Shown here: piece after piece, positions 30,686-39,289 of the stretch
Position numbering within the stretch: position 1 is the stretch's first letter
Layout of the letters: every line of letters begins with the position of its first letter
DNA from: Streptomyces aurantiacus JA 4570
GTDB taxonomy: Bacteria > Actinomycetota > Actinomycetes > Streptomycetales > Streptomycetaceae
Direction of reading: 5' to 3'
NCBI RefSeq assembly: GCF_000414115.1
Contig: NZ_AOPZ01000078.1
Location: 1-64,000, forward strand
DNA length: 64,000 bases
Notes under the pieces: model-generated
Seen by the model: only the letters and a program-made list of their open reading frames with translations
Database searches by the model: none
What the model was told of the DNA's origin: nothing
Program-made: the position numbers and the translations under genes

Positions 30686-31885
30686 ATGGCGAGCCAACCG
30701 AGGGTGCCCGGTCCCGGAGAGCAGCTGCTCGAACAACTGCTCTCCTCGGCCCACGCGGCGACCGCGATGGAGCTGCCCGCCCTGGTGCAGCGGTTCGCGG
30801 ATGCCGCCGGGCTCGACCGCGTCGACGTGTACCTCGTGGACCTGCAACAGCGCAGTCTGGTGCCGTTGGCCGACGGACCGCCCGTGCTCGGTGTGGACAC
30901 CTCCGTGGCCGGTTCGGCCTACCGGGCCCACGCGCTGCGCGTCGAGGAACTGCCGCAGGGCAGGATCACCACCTGGCTGCCCCTGATCGACGGGGCGGAG
31001 CGTCTCGGCGTCATCGGCGCCACCGCCCCGGCCATCGACGGCGCGCTGCTGCGGCGCTGCCGCATGCTGGCCTCGCTCCTGGCCATGGTGATCACCTCGA
31101 AGCGGTCGTCCAGCGACAGCTTCGCGCGCCGGACCCGGTCCGAGACGATGCAGCTCCCCGCCGAGATGCTCCGCGCCTTCCTGCCGCCCCGCACGATCGG
31201 CAACTCACGCGTGATCTCGACCGCCGTCCTCGAGCCGGCGTACGAGATCGGCGGTGATGTCTTCGACCACTCGCTGACCCGGTCCACCCTGCACCTGGCC
31301 ATCCTGGACGCCATGGGCCACAACCTCGCGTCCGGTCTGACGACCGCCGTGGCCATGGCGGGCTGCCGCAACGCCCGCCGGGCGGAGGCCCCGCTGCCCG
31401 AACTCGTCGACAACATCCAGCAGGCGCTCGCCCAGTGGCTGCCCGAGCAGTTCTGTACGGGGATCTTCGCCCAGCTCGGCCTCGCCGAGGGCGTCCTGCG
31501 CTGGTGCAACTGCGGCCATCCGCCGCCGCTGCTGATCCGCGACCACCGCGTACTCGACCGCGCGCTGGAGCGGCAGGCGCAGCCGCCCATGGGGACGCCC
31601 GCCCTGCTGGCCGACGTCCGGTGGGAGGTCCACGAGGAGGCCCTCCAGCCGGGCGACCGGGTGCTCATGTACACCGACGGCGTGACCGAGCTGCGTACGG
31701 GAGGGGGCGCCGAGTTCGGCCTGGAGCGGTTCACCGACAGCATCATCCGGGCGACGGCCGCGGGGGAATCGGCGCCGGAGGCACTGCGGCAGCTCATCCA
31801 CTCCATCCTCGACCGGCAGGAGAACCAACTGCGCGACGACGCGACGCTGTTGCTCCTCGAGTGGTGCCCGCCGGAGAGCGGCTGA
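30686..31885 (+). CDS. PP2C-type (SpoIIE/RsbU-like) serine phosphatase with N-terminal sensor domain
   Basis: This 399-residue cytosolic protein has an N-terminal GAF-like region (about 20-150) and a C-terminal SpoIIE-type phosphatase. The metal-binding motifs are intact: EIGGDVFDH, ILDAMGHN, YTDGVTE and DDATLLLL. Such enzymes dephosphorylate anti-sigma-factor antagonists (STAS proteins) and so release SigB-type sigma factors. The ATG at 30686 follows AGGAGG. The adjacent divergent SigB-type gene makes a functional link plausible but not proven. Confidence 0.9.
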   Translation: MASQPRVPGPGEQLLEQLLSSAHAATAMELPALVQRFADAAGLDRVDVYLVDLQQRSLVPLADGPPVLGVDTSVAGSAYRAHALRVEELPQGRITTWLPLIDGAERLGVIGATAPAIDGALLRRCRMLASLLAMVITSKRSSSDSFARRTRSETMQLPAEMLRAFLPPRTIGNSRVISTAVLEPAYEIGGDVFDHSLTRSTLHLAILDAMGHNLASGLTTAVAMAGCRNARRAEAPLPELVDNIQQALAQWLPEQFCTGIFAQLGLAEGVLRWCNCGHPPPLLIRDHRVLDRALERQAQPPMGTPALLADVRWEVHEEALQPGDRVLMYTDGVTELRTGGGAEFGLERFTDSIIRATAAGESAPEALRQLIHSILDRQENQLRDDATLLLLEWCPPESG

Positions 31886-32101
31886 CTCGGCCGTGGGGGC
31901 CCCGGGGCGAGGTGCGTGACCGCCCCGGGGCGAGGCGAGGTGCGTGACCGGCTCTGGAGACGTGCGTGAACGGCCCTGGTGACGTCCCTTCGCGGAGCGC
32001 CTACGCTGCCCGGCAGCCGATCAACCCCGCGGCGGCTGCCGCCGCCCGGCCCCTCGCCCGGGCTCCGGCGCGCGCCGCCCTTTCACGATGGGATACAGCC
32101 C

Positions 32102-33268
32102 GTGACACAGCCGCCGTTCGGCAACTACCAGAACGAGATCTACCTCAACGGCCTGGGCGGTGTCCTGCCCACCCTGCCGATGACGTTCGCCGAGCTCGAA
32201 GCGCGCGCCGGCCGGGCGCTGCCCCCGTCGGTGTGGTCGTACGTCGCGGGCGGCGCGGGCGACGAGCACACCCAGCGGGCCAACGTCGAGGCGTTCGACC
32301 GCTGGGGACTGATACCGCGGATGCTCGTGGGGGCCACCGAACGGGACCTGTCGGTCGAGCTGTGGGGCAGGCGCTGGCCGGCCCCGGTCTTCATGGCTCC
32401 GATCGGCGTCGTCGGGCTGTGCGCCCAGGACGGCCACGGTGACCTCGCGACCGCGCGCGCCGCCGCTCGGACCGGAGTGCCGATGTGCGCCTCGACGCTG
32501 AGCGTGGACCCGATGGAAGACGTCGCGGCGGAGTTCTCCGGCACACCCGGGCTCTTCCAGCTCTACACCCCCACCGACCGCGAGCTCGCCGAGAGCCTGG
32601 TGCACCGCGCCGAGGCGGCCGGGTTCTCCGGGATCGTCGTCACGCTCGACACCTGGGTGACCGGCTGGCGGCCCCGTGACCTCGCCACGGCCAACTTCCC
32701 GCAGCTGCGCGGCCAGTGCCTCGCCAACTACACCAGCGACCCCCGCTTCCGCTCCCAGGTCGACGCCGACCTCGACGCCGACCCCCGCGCCGGCGTGCTG
32801 CACTGGGCCGGCGTCTTCGGCAAGCCGCTGACCTGGGACGACCTGACCTGGCTGCGTTCCCTCACGACCCTGCCGCTCATCCTCAAGGGCATCTGCCACC
32901 CCGACGACGCACGCCGCGCCCGGGACTACGGCGTCGACGGGATCTACTGCTCCAACCACGGCGGCCGCCAGGCCAACGGCGGCCTCCCCGCGCTCGACTG
33001 CCTGCCCGCCGTCGTGGAAGCCGCAGGCGAGCTGCCGGTGCTCTTCGACTCCGGCGTGCGCACCGGCACGGACGTGGTCAAGGCCCTGGCACTCGGCGCG
33101 AGCGCCGTAGGCATCGGGCGGCCCTACGCCTACGGCCTCGCCCTCGGCGGCGTCGACGGCATCGTGCACGTCCTGCGTTCGATCCTCGCCGAGGCAGACC
33201 TCACCATGGCCGTCGACGGATACCCCGACCTGGCCGCTCTCACCGAGGACGCGATCCGTCGCTGCTGA
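32102..33268 (+). CDS. FMN-dependent alpha-hydroxy-acid oxidase, lactate 2-monooxygenase type
   Basis: This 388-residue FMN enzyme matches lactate 2-monooxygenase in length and in its [15 protein letters not shown] opening. It oxidises L-lactate or a similar 2-hydroxy acid. The active-site His and Arg lie in [10 protein letters not shown]; the FMN phosphate loop is in [31 protein letters not shown]. The GTG at 32102 fits the family N-terminus. The 216 bp upstream hold short GC-rich direct repeats (a gaggtgcgtgaccg-like unit twice) but no gene. It appears monocistronic. Confidence 0.9.
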   Translation: MTQPPFGNYQNEIYLNGLGGVLPTLPMTFAELEARAGRALPPSVWSYVAGGAGDEHTQRANVEAFDRWGLIPRMLVGATERDLSVELWGRRWPAPVFMAPIGVVGLCAQDGHGDLATARAAARTGVPMCASTLSVDPMEDVAAEFSGTPGLFQLYTPTDRELAESLVHRAEAAGFSGIVVTLDTWVTGWRPRDLATANFPQLRGQCLANYTSDPRFRSQVDADLDADPRAGVLHWAGVFGKPLTWDDLTWLRSLTTLPLILKGICHPDDARRARDYGVDGIYCSNHGGRQANGGLPALDCLPAVVEAAGELPVLFDSGVRTGTDVVKALALGASAVGIGRPYAYGLALGGVDGIVHVLRSILAEADLTMAVDGYPDLAALTEDAIRRC

Positions 33269-33329
33269 GGACTCCCGGCCTTCCGGACTTCCGGGCTTCC
33301 GGCCACGGCCGACTCGGGCCGCGCGCGCC

Positions 33330-34541
33330 TCACGCCGCCGCCAGGGCTTCCGTGGGCGGAAGCCGCGCGGCCCGCACCGCCGGGTAGAAGCCCGCCAGGC
33401 CGCCGATCACGAGGGTGGCGGCCACGCCGCCGGCCATCGCCCACAGGGGGACGACCGTCGGCCAGCCCTGGTAGCCCGCGTACCCCGCCGTCACCGCGAT
33501 GCCCAGGGCGACGCCGCCCAGACCGCCGAGGGCCGACAACAGCAGGGATTCGCACAGGAATTGGGTGCGGATCTGGCCCCTGGTGGCGCCCAGGGAGCGG
33601 CGCAGACCGATCTCCGCCCGTCGTTCCAGGACCGAGATGACCATGGTGTTGGCCACTCCGACCCCGCCCACCAGGAGTGCCACCGCGCCCAGGCCCAGGA
33701 GGAGACCGGACAGGGCGTCGTCGGTCGCCTGCTTCGCCGCGAGCGCGTCGGAGGGGCGGGAGACGTTCACCTCGTTGGGGTTCTCCGGGTTCGCCGTCGC
33801 GCCGAGGACCTCCTGGACGTCGGTCACCGACGGCTCGTCCGCCCGTGCGTACACCGTCGTCGCGAAGCCGTCGAAGTCCAGCTCCTGTTCGGCGGCGGGC
33901 CAGCCGACGAGCGCGGCCGAGTCGAGTTCGGGGGCGAGTTCGTTCGGGGCGAGGAGGCCCACCACGGTGAACCACCGGTCACCGAGCCACACTTGGGTGT
34001 CCGGGCCCGAGGCGTGGACGCCGAGCTGTTCGGCGGCCCTCGCGCCGAGGACCACCGCCGGGTAGCGGGAGGTGGCCGCGTTCAGCCAGCGGCCGTCGAC
34101 CACGTCCACGCCCACGGTCCCGGGCAGGTCGGTGCGTGCCGCGTACACGCCGATTCCGCCGGTCACTTCCTTGGGGACGTGGTCGTTGCGGTACACCTTC
34201 GCGGCGGTCTTGCCGATCGCCGAGACCGACTCCACTCCCTCGACGGCGCCCACCATCTCGACGGCCTCGTCCGGCAGATGCGCCGCGCTGCCGCTGAAGG
34301 ACTGGCCGGGCGCGGCCGTCAGCAGGTTGGTGCCCAGTGCCGCCATTTTGCGGTCCAGTTCCTCCTGGCTGGAGGTGGAGATGCCCACGACGCCGATCAT
34401 CGCGGCGATCCCGATCGCGATGCCCAGAGCCGAGAGGAACACGCGCATCGGGCGCGAGCGCAGGCCCGAGCCGCCCGTGCGCACCACGTCCGCCGGGCTC
34501 AGCCGGGCCGGTTTCGGCCGCGGCCGTGTCGCCGTACTCAT
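33330..34541 (-). CDS. ABC transporter permease, MacB/FtsX type
   Basis: This 403-residue permease has one N-terminal membrane helix (VFLSALGIAIGIAAMIGVVG), a large extracytoplasmic MacB-like domain (about 60-270) and three C-terminal helices. The FtsX-like motif ERRAEIGLRRSLGATRGQIRTQFL is present. It should pair with the ATPase encoded immediately upstream, whose stop overlaps its ATG by four bases. It is the last gene of a four-gene operon. Likely substrates are peptides or amphiphilic drugs; none can be named from sequence. Confidence 0.9.
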   Translation of the reverse strand: MSTATRPRPKPARLSPADVVRTGGSGLRSRPMRVFLSALGIAIGIAAMIGVVGISTSSQEELDRKMAALGTNLLTAAPGQSFSGSAAHLPDEAVEMVGAVEGVESVSAIGKTAAKVYRNDHVPKEVTGGIGVYAARTDLPGTVGVDVVDGRWLNAATSRYPAVVLGARAAEQLGVHASGPDTQVWLGDRWFTVVGLLAPNELAPELDSAALVGWPAAEQELDFDGFATTVYARADEPSVTDVQEVLGATANPENPNEVNVSRPSDALAAKQATDDALSGLLLGLGAVALLVGGVGVANTMVISVLERRAEIGLRRSLGATRGQIRTQFLCESLLLSALGGLGGVALGIAVTAGYAGYQGWPTVVPLWAMAGGVAATLVIGGLAGFYPAVRAARLPPTEALAAA

Positions 34542-35449
34542 CGGCTCACCCGTTCCACGACAGCGGCGTCGTGCTCGTGTTCGTGCTCGGTGGCGAAGGT
34601 GTGGGGTGCCGCGCGGCCGGTGAAGGGCTCGGCGGTGCCGGAGTCGTGTTCGATCCGGCCGTCCTTGATACGTACCTCGCGCGGCAGCGACGCCGCGATG
34701 TCCCGGTCGTGCGTGATGACCACGACCGTGGTGCCCGCCCGGTGCAGTTCGTGCAGGAGATCCATGACCACCTCCCCCGATCGCGAGTCGAGCGCGCCCG
34801 TCGGCTCGTCCGCGAGCAGCAGCAAGGGGCCTCCGTCTCCCCTGCTCGCAGAGCCGGGGGAAGGGGCGCCGAGTACGGCGCGTGCTATCGCCACGCGTTG
34901 TTTCTCGCCTCCGGAGAGCTGGTGCGGCTCGTTGTGCAGGCGTGCGCCGAGGCCGACGCGGCGCAGCGCGCGCTCCGCGAGGCGGCGCCGCTCGCCGCGC
35001 GGCAGGCCGCTGTAGAGCAGGCCGTCCGCGACCGCGTCGAGGGCCGGCACGCCCGCCGCCAGGTGGAACGCCTGGAAGACGAAGCCGATGGTGCGGGCGC
35101 GCAGCGCGGCCAGCTGGCGGTCGGACAGGGCGTCGATCGCGTGGCCGTCGACGCGGACCGTCCCCGCGGACGGGCGGTCCAGCGTCCCCATGATGTTGAG
35201 CATCGTCGACTTGCCGGAGCCGGACGGGCCGACGATCGCCAGCATTTCCCCGCGCCGGACGACGAGTCCGGCCCCGGCCAGCGCGGCCACGTCCCCGTAT
35301 GTCTTCGACACCTGTTCCAACTCGACGACGGGCGGCGGCACTTCGGGGTCTCCGTCCGCGTGTGCGGACCGCCTCGCTTCGAGGTCTCCATCCTCGCGCG
35401 CGAGCCGACTCGTTTCGCGGCCCGCCCGTGCGGCTGCGGACGGCTTCAC
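34538..35449 (-). CDS. ABC transporter ATP-binding protein, MacB/LolD type
   Basis: This 303-residue ATPase has Walker A GPSGSGKST, Q-loop VFQAFHL, signature LSGGEKQR, Walker B LLLLADEPTGALD and the H-loop THD. Unusually, about 12 extra small and charged residues (PSPGSASRGDGG) sit between the signature helix and the Walker B strand, where the family normally has a short turn. The GTG start overlaps the upstream adaptor stop (GTGA). It energises the permease that follows. Confidence 0.9.
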   Translation of the reverse strand: MKPSAAARAGRETSRLAREDGDLEARRSAHADGDPEVPPPVVELEQVSKTYGDVAALAGAGLVVRRGEMLAIVGPSGSGKSTMLNIMGTLDRPSAGTVRVDGHAIDALSDRQLAALRARTIGFVFQAFHLAAGVPALDAVADGLLYSGLPRGERRRLAERALRRVGLGARLHNEPHQLSGGEKQRVAIARAVLGAPSPGSASRGDGGPLLLLADEPTGALDSRSGEVVMDLLHELHRAGTTVVVITHDRDIAASLPREVRIKDGRIEHDSGTAEPFTGRAAPHTFATEHEHEHDAAVVERVSR

Positions 35450-36762
35450 TTCGGCACCCCCACCTTCAGGCCCTCGGTGATGCCGTCGCCGGACACCTCG
35501 ACCATGCCGTTCGCGAACATGCCGAGCTCCACCGGCCGGTGTGCGACGCCGGAGCCGGTGACGGCCTGGACCGCGTAGCCGCCGCCCTTGCGTGCGACGA
35601 GTGCGCCGACGGGAACGGCGAGGACGTCCTCGCGGCTCTCGGCGGCCAGCGTCACGTCCACGGGGGCCGCCTGGTAACGGCCCAGCTTCTTCTGGTCCTT
35701 GACGGTGAGCTCGACGGGCAGGGTGGCACCGTCGGCGCCGCCCTGGGAGTCGCCGCCGTCCTCGGAGGGTTTGGCGGTGGCGGCGGTGCCGACGTCCGTC
35801 ACGCGGGCCTCGGCCTCCGTGCCGTCTGGCAGGGCGACGGTGGCCTTGGCGTCTTCCTCGACCAGGTCCTCGTACTGCGCCTCCAGATCGACGGTGATCT
35901 TCCGCGCGGTGCCGGTCCAGGTGAGCACCTCGCCCGAGGCGGCGTCGCCGCGGGACGACTTGACCTCGGCGACGCGCCTGGCTCCGGACGCCACGACGGC
36001 GTCGCCCGGCGCGACCTCGCCCGTCTCCCCCCGGCCCAGGTCCTCCTGCCAGTCCTTGACGGCCTCCGCGGTGCCCGAGGTGTACTCCTCGTCCACGGTG
36101 AAGCCGGTGTGGCCGAGCGCGGCCAGGTTCTTCTCAAGCATTTCCACGTCGTCGCCCTCGGCGCCCACGTCGAGCGTGCGGTAGAGCGGGGTGGAGCCGT
36201 ACAGCAGCGGCACCTTCTTCTCGTCCGTGCTGTACACCGTCTCTCCGCGTTCGATCTCCTGGCCTTCGGCGGGCAGCCAGGTGAGGGTTCCCCCGGAGTC
36301 GGTGGCATTGCCGCTCTCGGGGGCAGCGGATGCCCCGCCCTCGCCGGCCGGTTCGCTCGCGCCGCCCGCCCCGGCCGCCCGCACCGGGCTCGCCTCGCCG
36401 TATCCGAGCGTGCCGTCGACCGTCTCGCCACGGGTGAGCGTCCGCTTCTCGACGGTGGCCGTACGGGCCGGTCCCGACGGGTCGGCCGCGGCGGGGCCGG
36501 CACCGTCACCGCCGAGCGCGCCGGTCGCGGCGATGCCGCCCGCGCCGGCGACCGCGGTCGCGGCCAGGACGATCAGCGACGTACGCAGGGGCCGCCGTCG
36601 GCGCCGGGACGGCCCGGCGGCACCGGCACCGGGCGGAAAGCCCTCGGCGCCACCGCTGTCGAGGACCGTGCCGCTGTCGTCCGGAACACGCGGCCGGTCG
36701 TCGGTCTCCGGCCCGCTCACCTCGGCGACGGGCCCGCTCACGCCCGCGTCCGACCCGCTCAC
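35446..36762 (-). CDS. HlyD/MacA-like efflux adaptor with peptidoglycan-binding domain
   Basis: This 438-residue protein has a proline/acid-rich cytoplasmic tail, one membrane helix (about 60-85, SLIVLAATAVAGAGGIAATG) and an extracytoplasmic adaptor. Within it is a peptidoglycan-binding module (RTLDVGAEGDDVEMLEKNLAALG), common in Gram-positive MacA-like partners. The C-terminal part (LAVPVGALVARKGGGYAV) is the membrane-proximal domain. The GTG at 36762 overlaps the stop of the upstream lipoprotein gene by four bases. It probably couples the MacB-type transporter to the cell wall. Confidence 0.85.
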   Translation of the reverse strand: MSGSDAGVSGPVAEVSGPETDDRPRVPDDSGTVLDSGGAEGFPPGAGAAGPSRRRRRPLRTSLIVLAATAVAGAGGIAATGALGGDGAGPAAADPSGPARTATVEKRTLTRGETVDGTLGYGEASPVRAAGAGGASEPAGEGGASAAPESGNATDSGGTLTWLPAEGQEIERGETVYSTDEKKVPLLYGSTPLYRTLDVGAEGDDVEMLEKNLAALGHTGFTVDEEYTSGTAEAVKDWQEDLGRGETGEVAPGDAVVASGARRVAEVKSSRGDAASGEVLTWTGTARKITVDLEAQYEDLVEEDAKATVALPDGTEAEARVTDVGTAATAKPSEDGGDSQGGADGATLPVELTVKDQKKLGRYQAAPVDVTLAAESREDVLAVPVGALVARKGGGYAVQAVTGSGVAHRPVELGMFANGMVEVSGDGITEGLKVGVPK

Positions 36763-37343
36763 TGGCCCCCGCCGCCCTTCATCATCACGCCGCCGGAGGG
36801 CCGCTTGTCGCGGCATGCCTCCATGGCCTCCTGGAACTTGGGGTCGTCGCCCGTCATCCCGACGGCCGACATGTCGATGACCATCGACCCGCCGTCGATC
36901 TCCGGGTCGGGGAACTTGGGCACGCCGTTCTCCCGCATGCACCGCGCCCACTCGGCGACCTTCGCGGAGTCGAGCGGCTTGCCCCCGTTCGGGCCGCCCG
37001 CTCCCTGCGGAGACAGGTCCTTGCACGCCTCCTGGGCCTTCTTGAACTCCGACGACTGGGGGTCGACGCCCATACCGGGGCCGATCCTGATGCCGCCGCC
37101 GCCCTGTTCAGGGTCGGGGAACTTGGGCACCCCGTTCTCGCGCATGCACTTCGCGTACGCGAGGCCGCGCTCCTCCGGGCCGGTCGGCGACGGCTTCTCC
37201 ACCGCCCCCGGCCCGTCCGCGTCCGCCGCCTGCGACGACCCGTCCGAGCATGCCGTCAGGACAGCTCCCGTCAGCACCACCGAGGCGAGCAGCGGGGCGA
37301 CGGCTCTTGTCCGTGCGCTCTTGCGTTTGTACGTCTGTGTCAT
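36759..37343 (-). CDS. Lipoprotein with duplicated CMRENGVPKFPDPE motif
   Basis: This 194-residue precursor has a lipobox (VVLTGAVLTAC) and so is predicted to be anchored outside the membrane. The mature part contains two copies of CMRENGVPKFPDPE, each followed by another cysteine (EACKDLS and EACRDKRP), suggesting a tandem four-cysteine fold. It is the first gene of the efflux operon and overlaps the adaptor gene by four bases. It may bind the exported or sensed molecule; this is inference from position. It starts 88 bp from the divergent response-regulator gene. Confidence 0.85.
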   Translation of the reverse strand: MTQTYKRKSARTRAVAPLLASVVLTGAVLTACSDGSSQAADADGPGAVEKPSPTGPEERGLAYAKCMRENGVPKFPDPEQGGGGIRIGPGMGVDPQSSEFKKAQEACKDLSPQGAGGPNGGKPLDSAKVAEWARCMRENGVPKFPDPEIDGGSMVIDMSAVGMTGDDPKFQEAMEACRDKRPSGGVMMKGGGGQ

Positions 37344-37431
37344 GCGGTCAAGGTCTACGGACCCACTGGTTACATGGCGGGAACGCGGACTGTTATGCCG
37401 GCGTAACGCCCCCTGCGGCATTCTGTCGGCC

Positions 37432-38085
37432 ATGCGCGTGCTGATTGTCGAGGACCACCGGGAGCTGGCCGACACCGTGGCCACGGGCCTGCGCCAGGAC
37501 GGCATGGCCGTCGATCTCGCGTACGACGGCGGGGAGGCCCTGGACCTCGCCCTCGTGCACGACTACGACGTCGTCGTCCTGGACCGCGACCTGCCGCGCG
37601 TGCACGGCGACGAGGTGTGCCGGGTGCTGGTCGCGCGCGGCGGCCGCTGCCGGGTGCTGATGCTCACGGCCGCCACGACGATCGAGGACCGGGTCGGCGG
37701 TCTCTCCCTGGGGGCCGACGACTATCTCCCCAAACCGTTCGCCTTCGCCGAACTCATCGCCCGGGTCAGGGCCTTGGGGCGCCGCGCCCAGCCGGCCGTG
37801 CCCCCCGTCCTCACCCGGGGCGATCTCACCTTGGACTCCGCGCAGCGCGTCGCCCGCCGAGGCGGCCGCCGCCTCGACCTCTCCCCCAAGGAACTCGCCG
37901 TCCTGGAACTGCTGCTCGGCGCACGGGGCGGCGTCGTCTCCGCGGAGCAGCTCCTGGAGCGGGCCTGGGACCAGGCGGCCGACCCCTTCACCAACACCGT
38001 GAAGGTCACAGTCAGCCGGCTCCGCCGCAAGCTCGGCGACCCGCCGGTGATAGAGACGGTGCCCCATGCCGGCTACCGCATCTGA
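37432..38085 (+). CDS. OmpR/PhoB-family response regulator
   Basis: This 217-residue protein has a receiver domain with the acidic pair in LIVEDHREL, phospho-acceptor Asp in VVVLDRDLPR and switch Lys in YLPKPF. A winged-helix effector follows (DPFTNTVKVTVSRLRRKLGDPP). Its last 20 bp overlap the histidine kinase gene. It is divergent from the lipoprotein-MacAB operon, its most likely target. Confidence 0.95.
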   Translation: MRVLIVEDHRELADTVATGLRQDGMAVDLAYDGGEALDLALVHDYDVVVLDRDLPRVHGDEVCRVLVARGGRCRVLMLTAATTIEDRVGGLSLGADDYLPKPFAFAELIARVRALGRRAQPAVPPVLTRGDLTLDSAQRVARRGGRRLDLSPKELAVLELLLGARGGVVSAEQLLERAWDQAADPFTNTVKVTVSRLRRKLGDPPVIETVPHAGYRI

Positions 38086-39289
38086 CCGCGTGGGCCCCTC
38101 CCCCGCCCCGCGCCGGTTCCGCTGGACCGTGCGGCTGCGTCTGACGCTGCTCTACGGCGGGCTGTTCCTGGTGTCGGGGGCGGCGCTGCTCATCGTCACG
38201 TACGTCCTCGTGGCCACCCGTAAACCGCAGATAGTGCGCAAGATGACCGGCACGGGCGCGGCTCCCTGGCTGCCCCAGGACACCGGCCGACTGGCCGATC
38301 CGGGGGCGGCGCAGCGCGCGGCGATGCTGGAGCAGTTGCTCACCCAGTCCGGGATCGCGCTCGCTCTCATGTCGGCCGTGTCCGTGGCGCTGGGGTGGCT
38401 GATGGCGGGCCGTGCGCTGCGTCCGGTCCGTACGATGGCGGACAAGGCGCGTCGCATCTCCGAGCGCAACCTCCACGAACGCCTGGCGGTGGCAGGCCCG
38501 GACGACGAGCTCAAGGACCTCGGCGACACGTTCGACGGTCTGCTGGGGCGCCTCGACACGGCGTTCACCGCGCAGAAGCGCTTCGTCGCCAACGCCTCGC
38601 ACGAGCTGCGCACCCCGCTCACCCTGCAGCGGGCCTTGATCGAGGTCGCGCTCGCCAACCCGGCGGCGGACGCGCGGTCCCTGCGCGCCGTCTGCGAACG
38701 CCTCCTGGTCACGGGCGAGCGCCAGGAGCACCTCATCGAGGCCCTCCTCACCCTCGCCCGCGGCCAGCTCGGTCTCCAGCGGAGCGAGCGCGTCGACCTT
38801 GCGGCGCTCGCGCGCGCCGTCCTGCGCGAGCAGGCCCCCACCGGTCTGCGCGTCCAGCTGTCGCCGGGCCCGGCCCCGACGGTCGGCGACCCGCGCCTGC
38901 TGGAGAGCCTGGTGACGAATCTCGTCGCCAACGCGGTACGCCACAACGTGCCCGGCGGCTGGATCCGCGTCCACACGGGGGTGAGCGACGGGCGGCCGGT
39001 GCTGCGGCTGACGAACAGCGGGCCGCGTATCCCGCACGAGCGCGTCGCCGACCTCTTCCAGCCCTTCCAGCGCTTCGAGACCCGCACCGGCCCTCCGGAG
39101 GGCCACGGCCTGGGCATGTCGATCGTCGCCGCGGTCGCCGACGCCCACGGCGCACGCGTGACCGCGCTGCCCGGGCCTGAGGGGGGCCTCGACATCACGG
39201 TCGCGTTCGGTCACGGACCGCCGGGCCGGAGCATCTTGCGGCCCGCCGTGCTTCCGCCGTCCACCGCGACCGAGGCACCGGTCATGTAG
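38066..39289 (+). CDS. Sensor histidine kinase (HisKA type)
   Basis: This 407-residue membrane kinase has two helices (about 27-48 and 95-115) flanking a short extracytoplasmic loop. A HAMP domain follows, then the H-box FVANASHELRTPL, N-box NLVANAVRHN and G-box GHGLGMSIVAA. It partners the overlapping response regulator. The last 79 bp overlap, tail to tail, the short-chain dehydrogenase gene on the other strand. The final 25 residues lie beyond the ATPase domain and may be an accidental extension. Confidence 0.95.
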   Translation: MPATASDRVGPSPAPRRFRWTVRLRLTLLYGGLFLVSGAALLIVTYVLVATRKPQIVRKMTGTGAAPWLPQDTGRLADPGAAQRAAMLEQLLTQSGIALALMSAVSVALGWLMAGRALRPVRTMADKARRISERNLHERLAVAGPDDELKDLGDTFDGLLGRLDTAFTAQKRFVANASHELRTPLTLQRALIEVALANPAADARSLRAVCERLLVTGERQEHLIEALLTLARGQLGLQRSERVDLAALARAVLREQAPTGLRVQLSPGPAPTVGDPRLLESLVTNLVANAVRHNVPGGWIRVHTGVSDGRPVLRLTNSGPRIPHERVADLFQPFQRFETRTGPPEGHGLGMSIVAAVADAHGARVTALPGPEGGLDITVAFGHGPPGRSILRPAVLPPSTATEAPVM

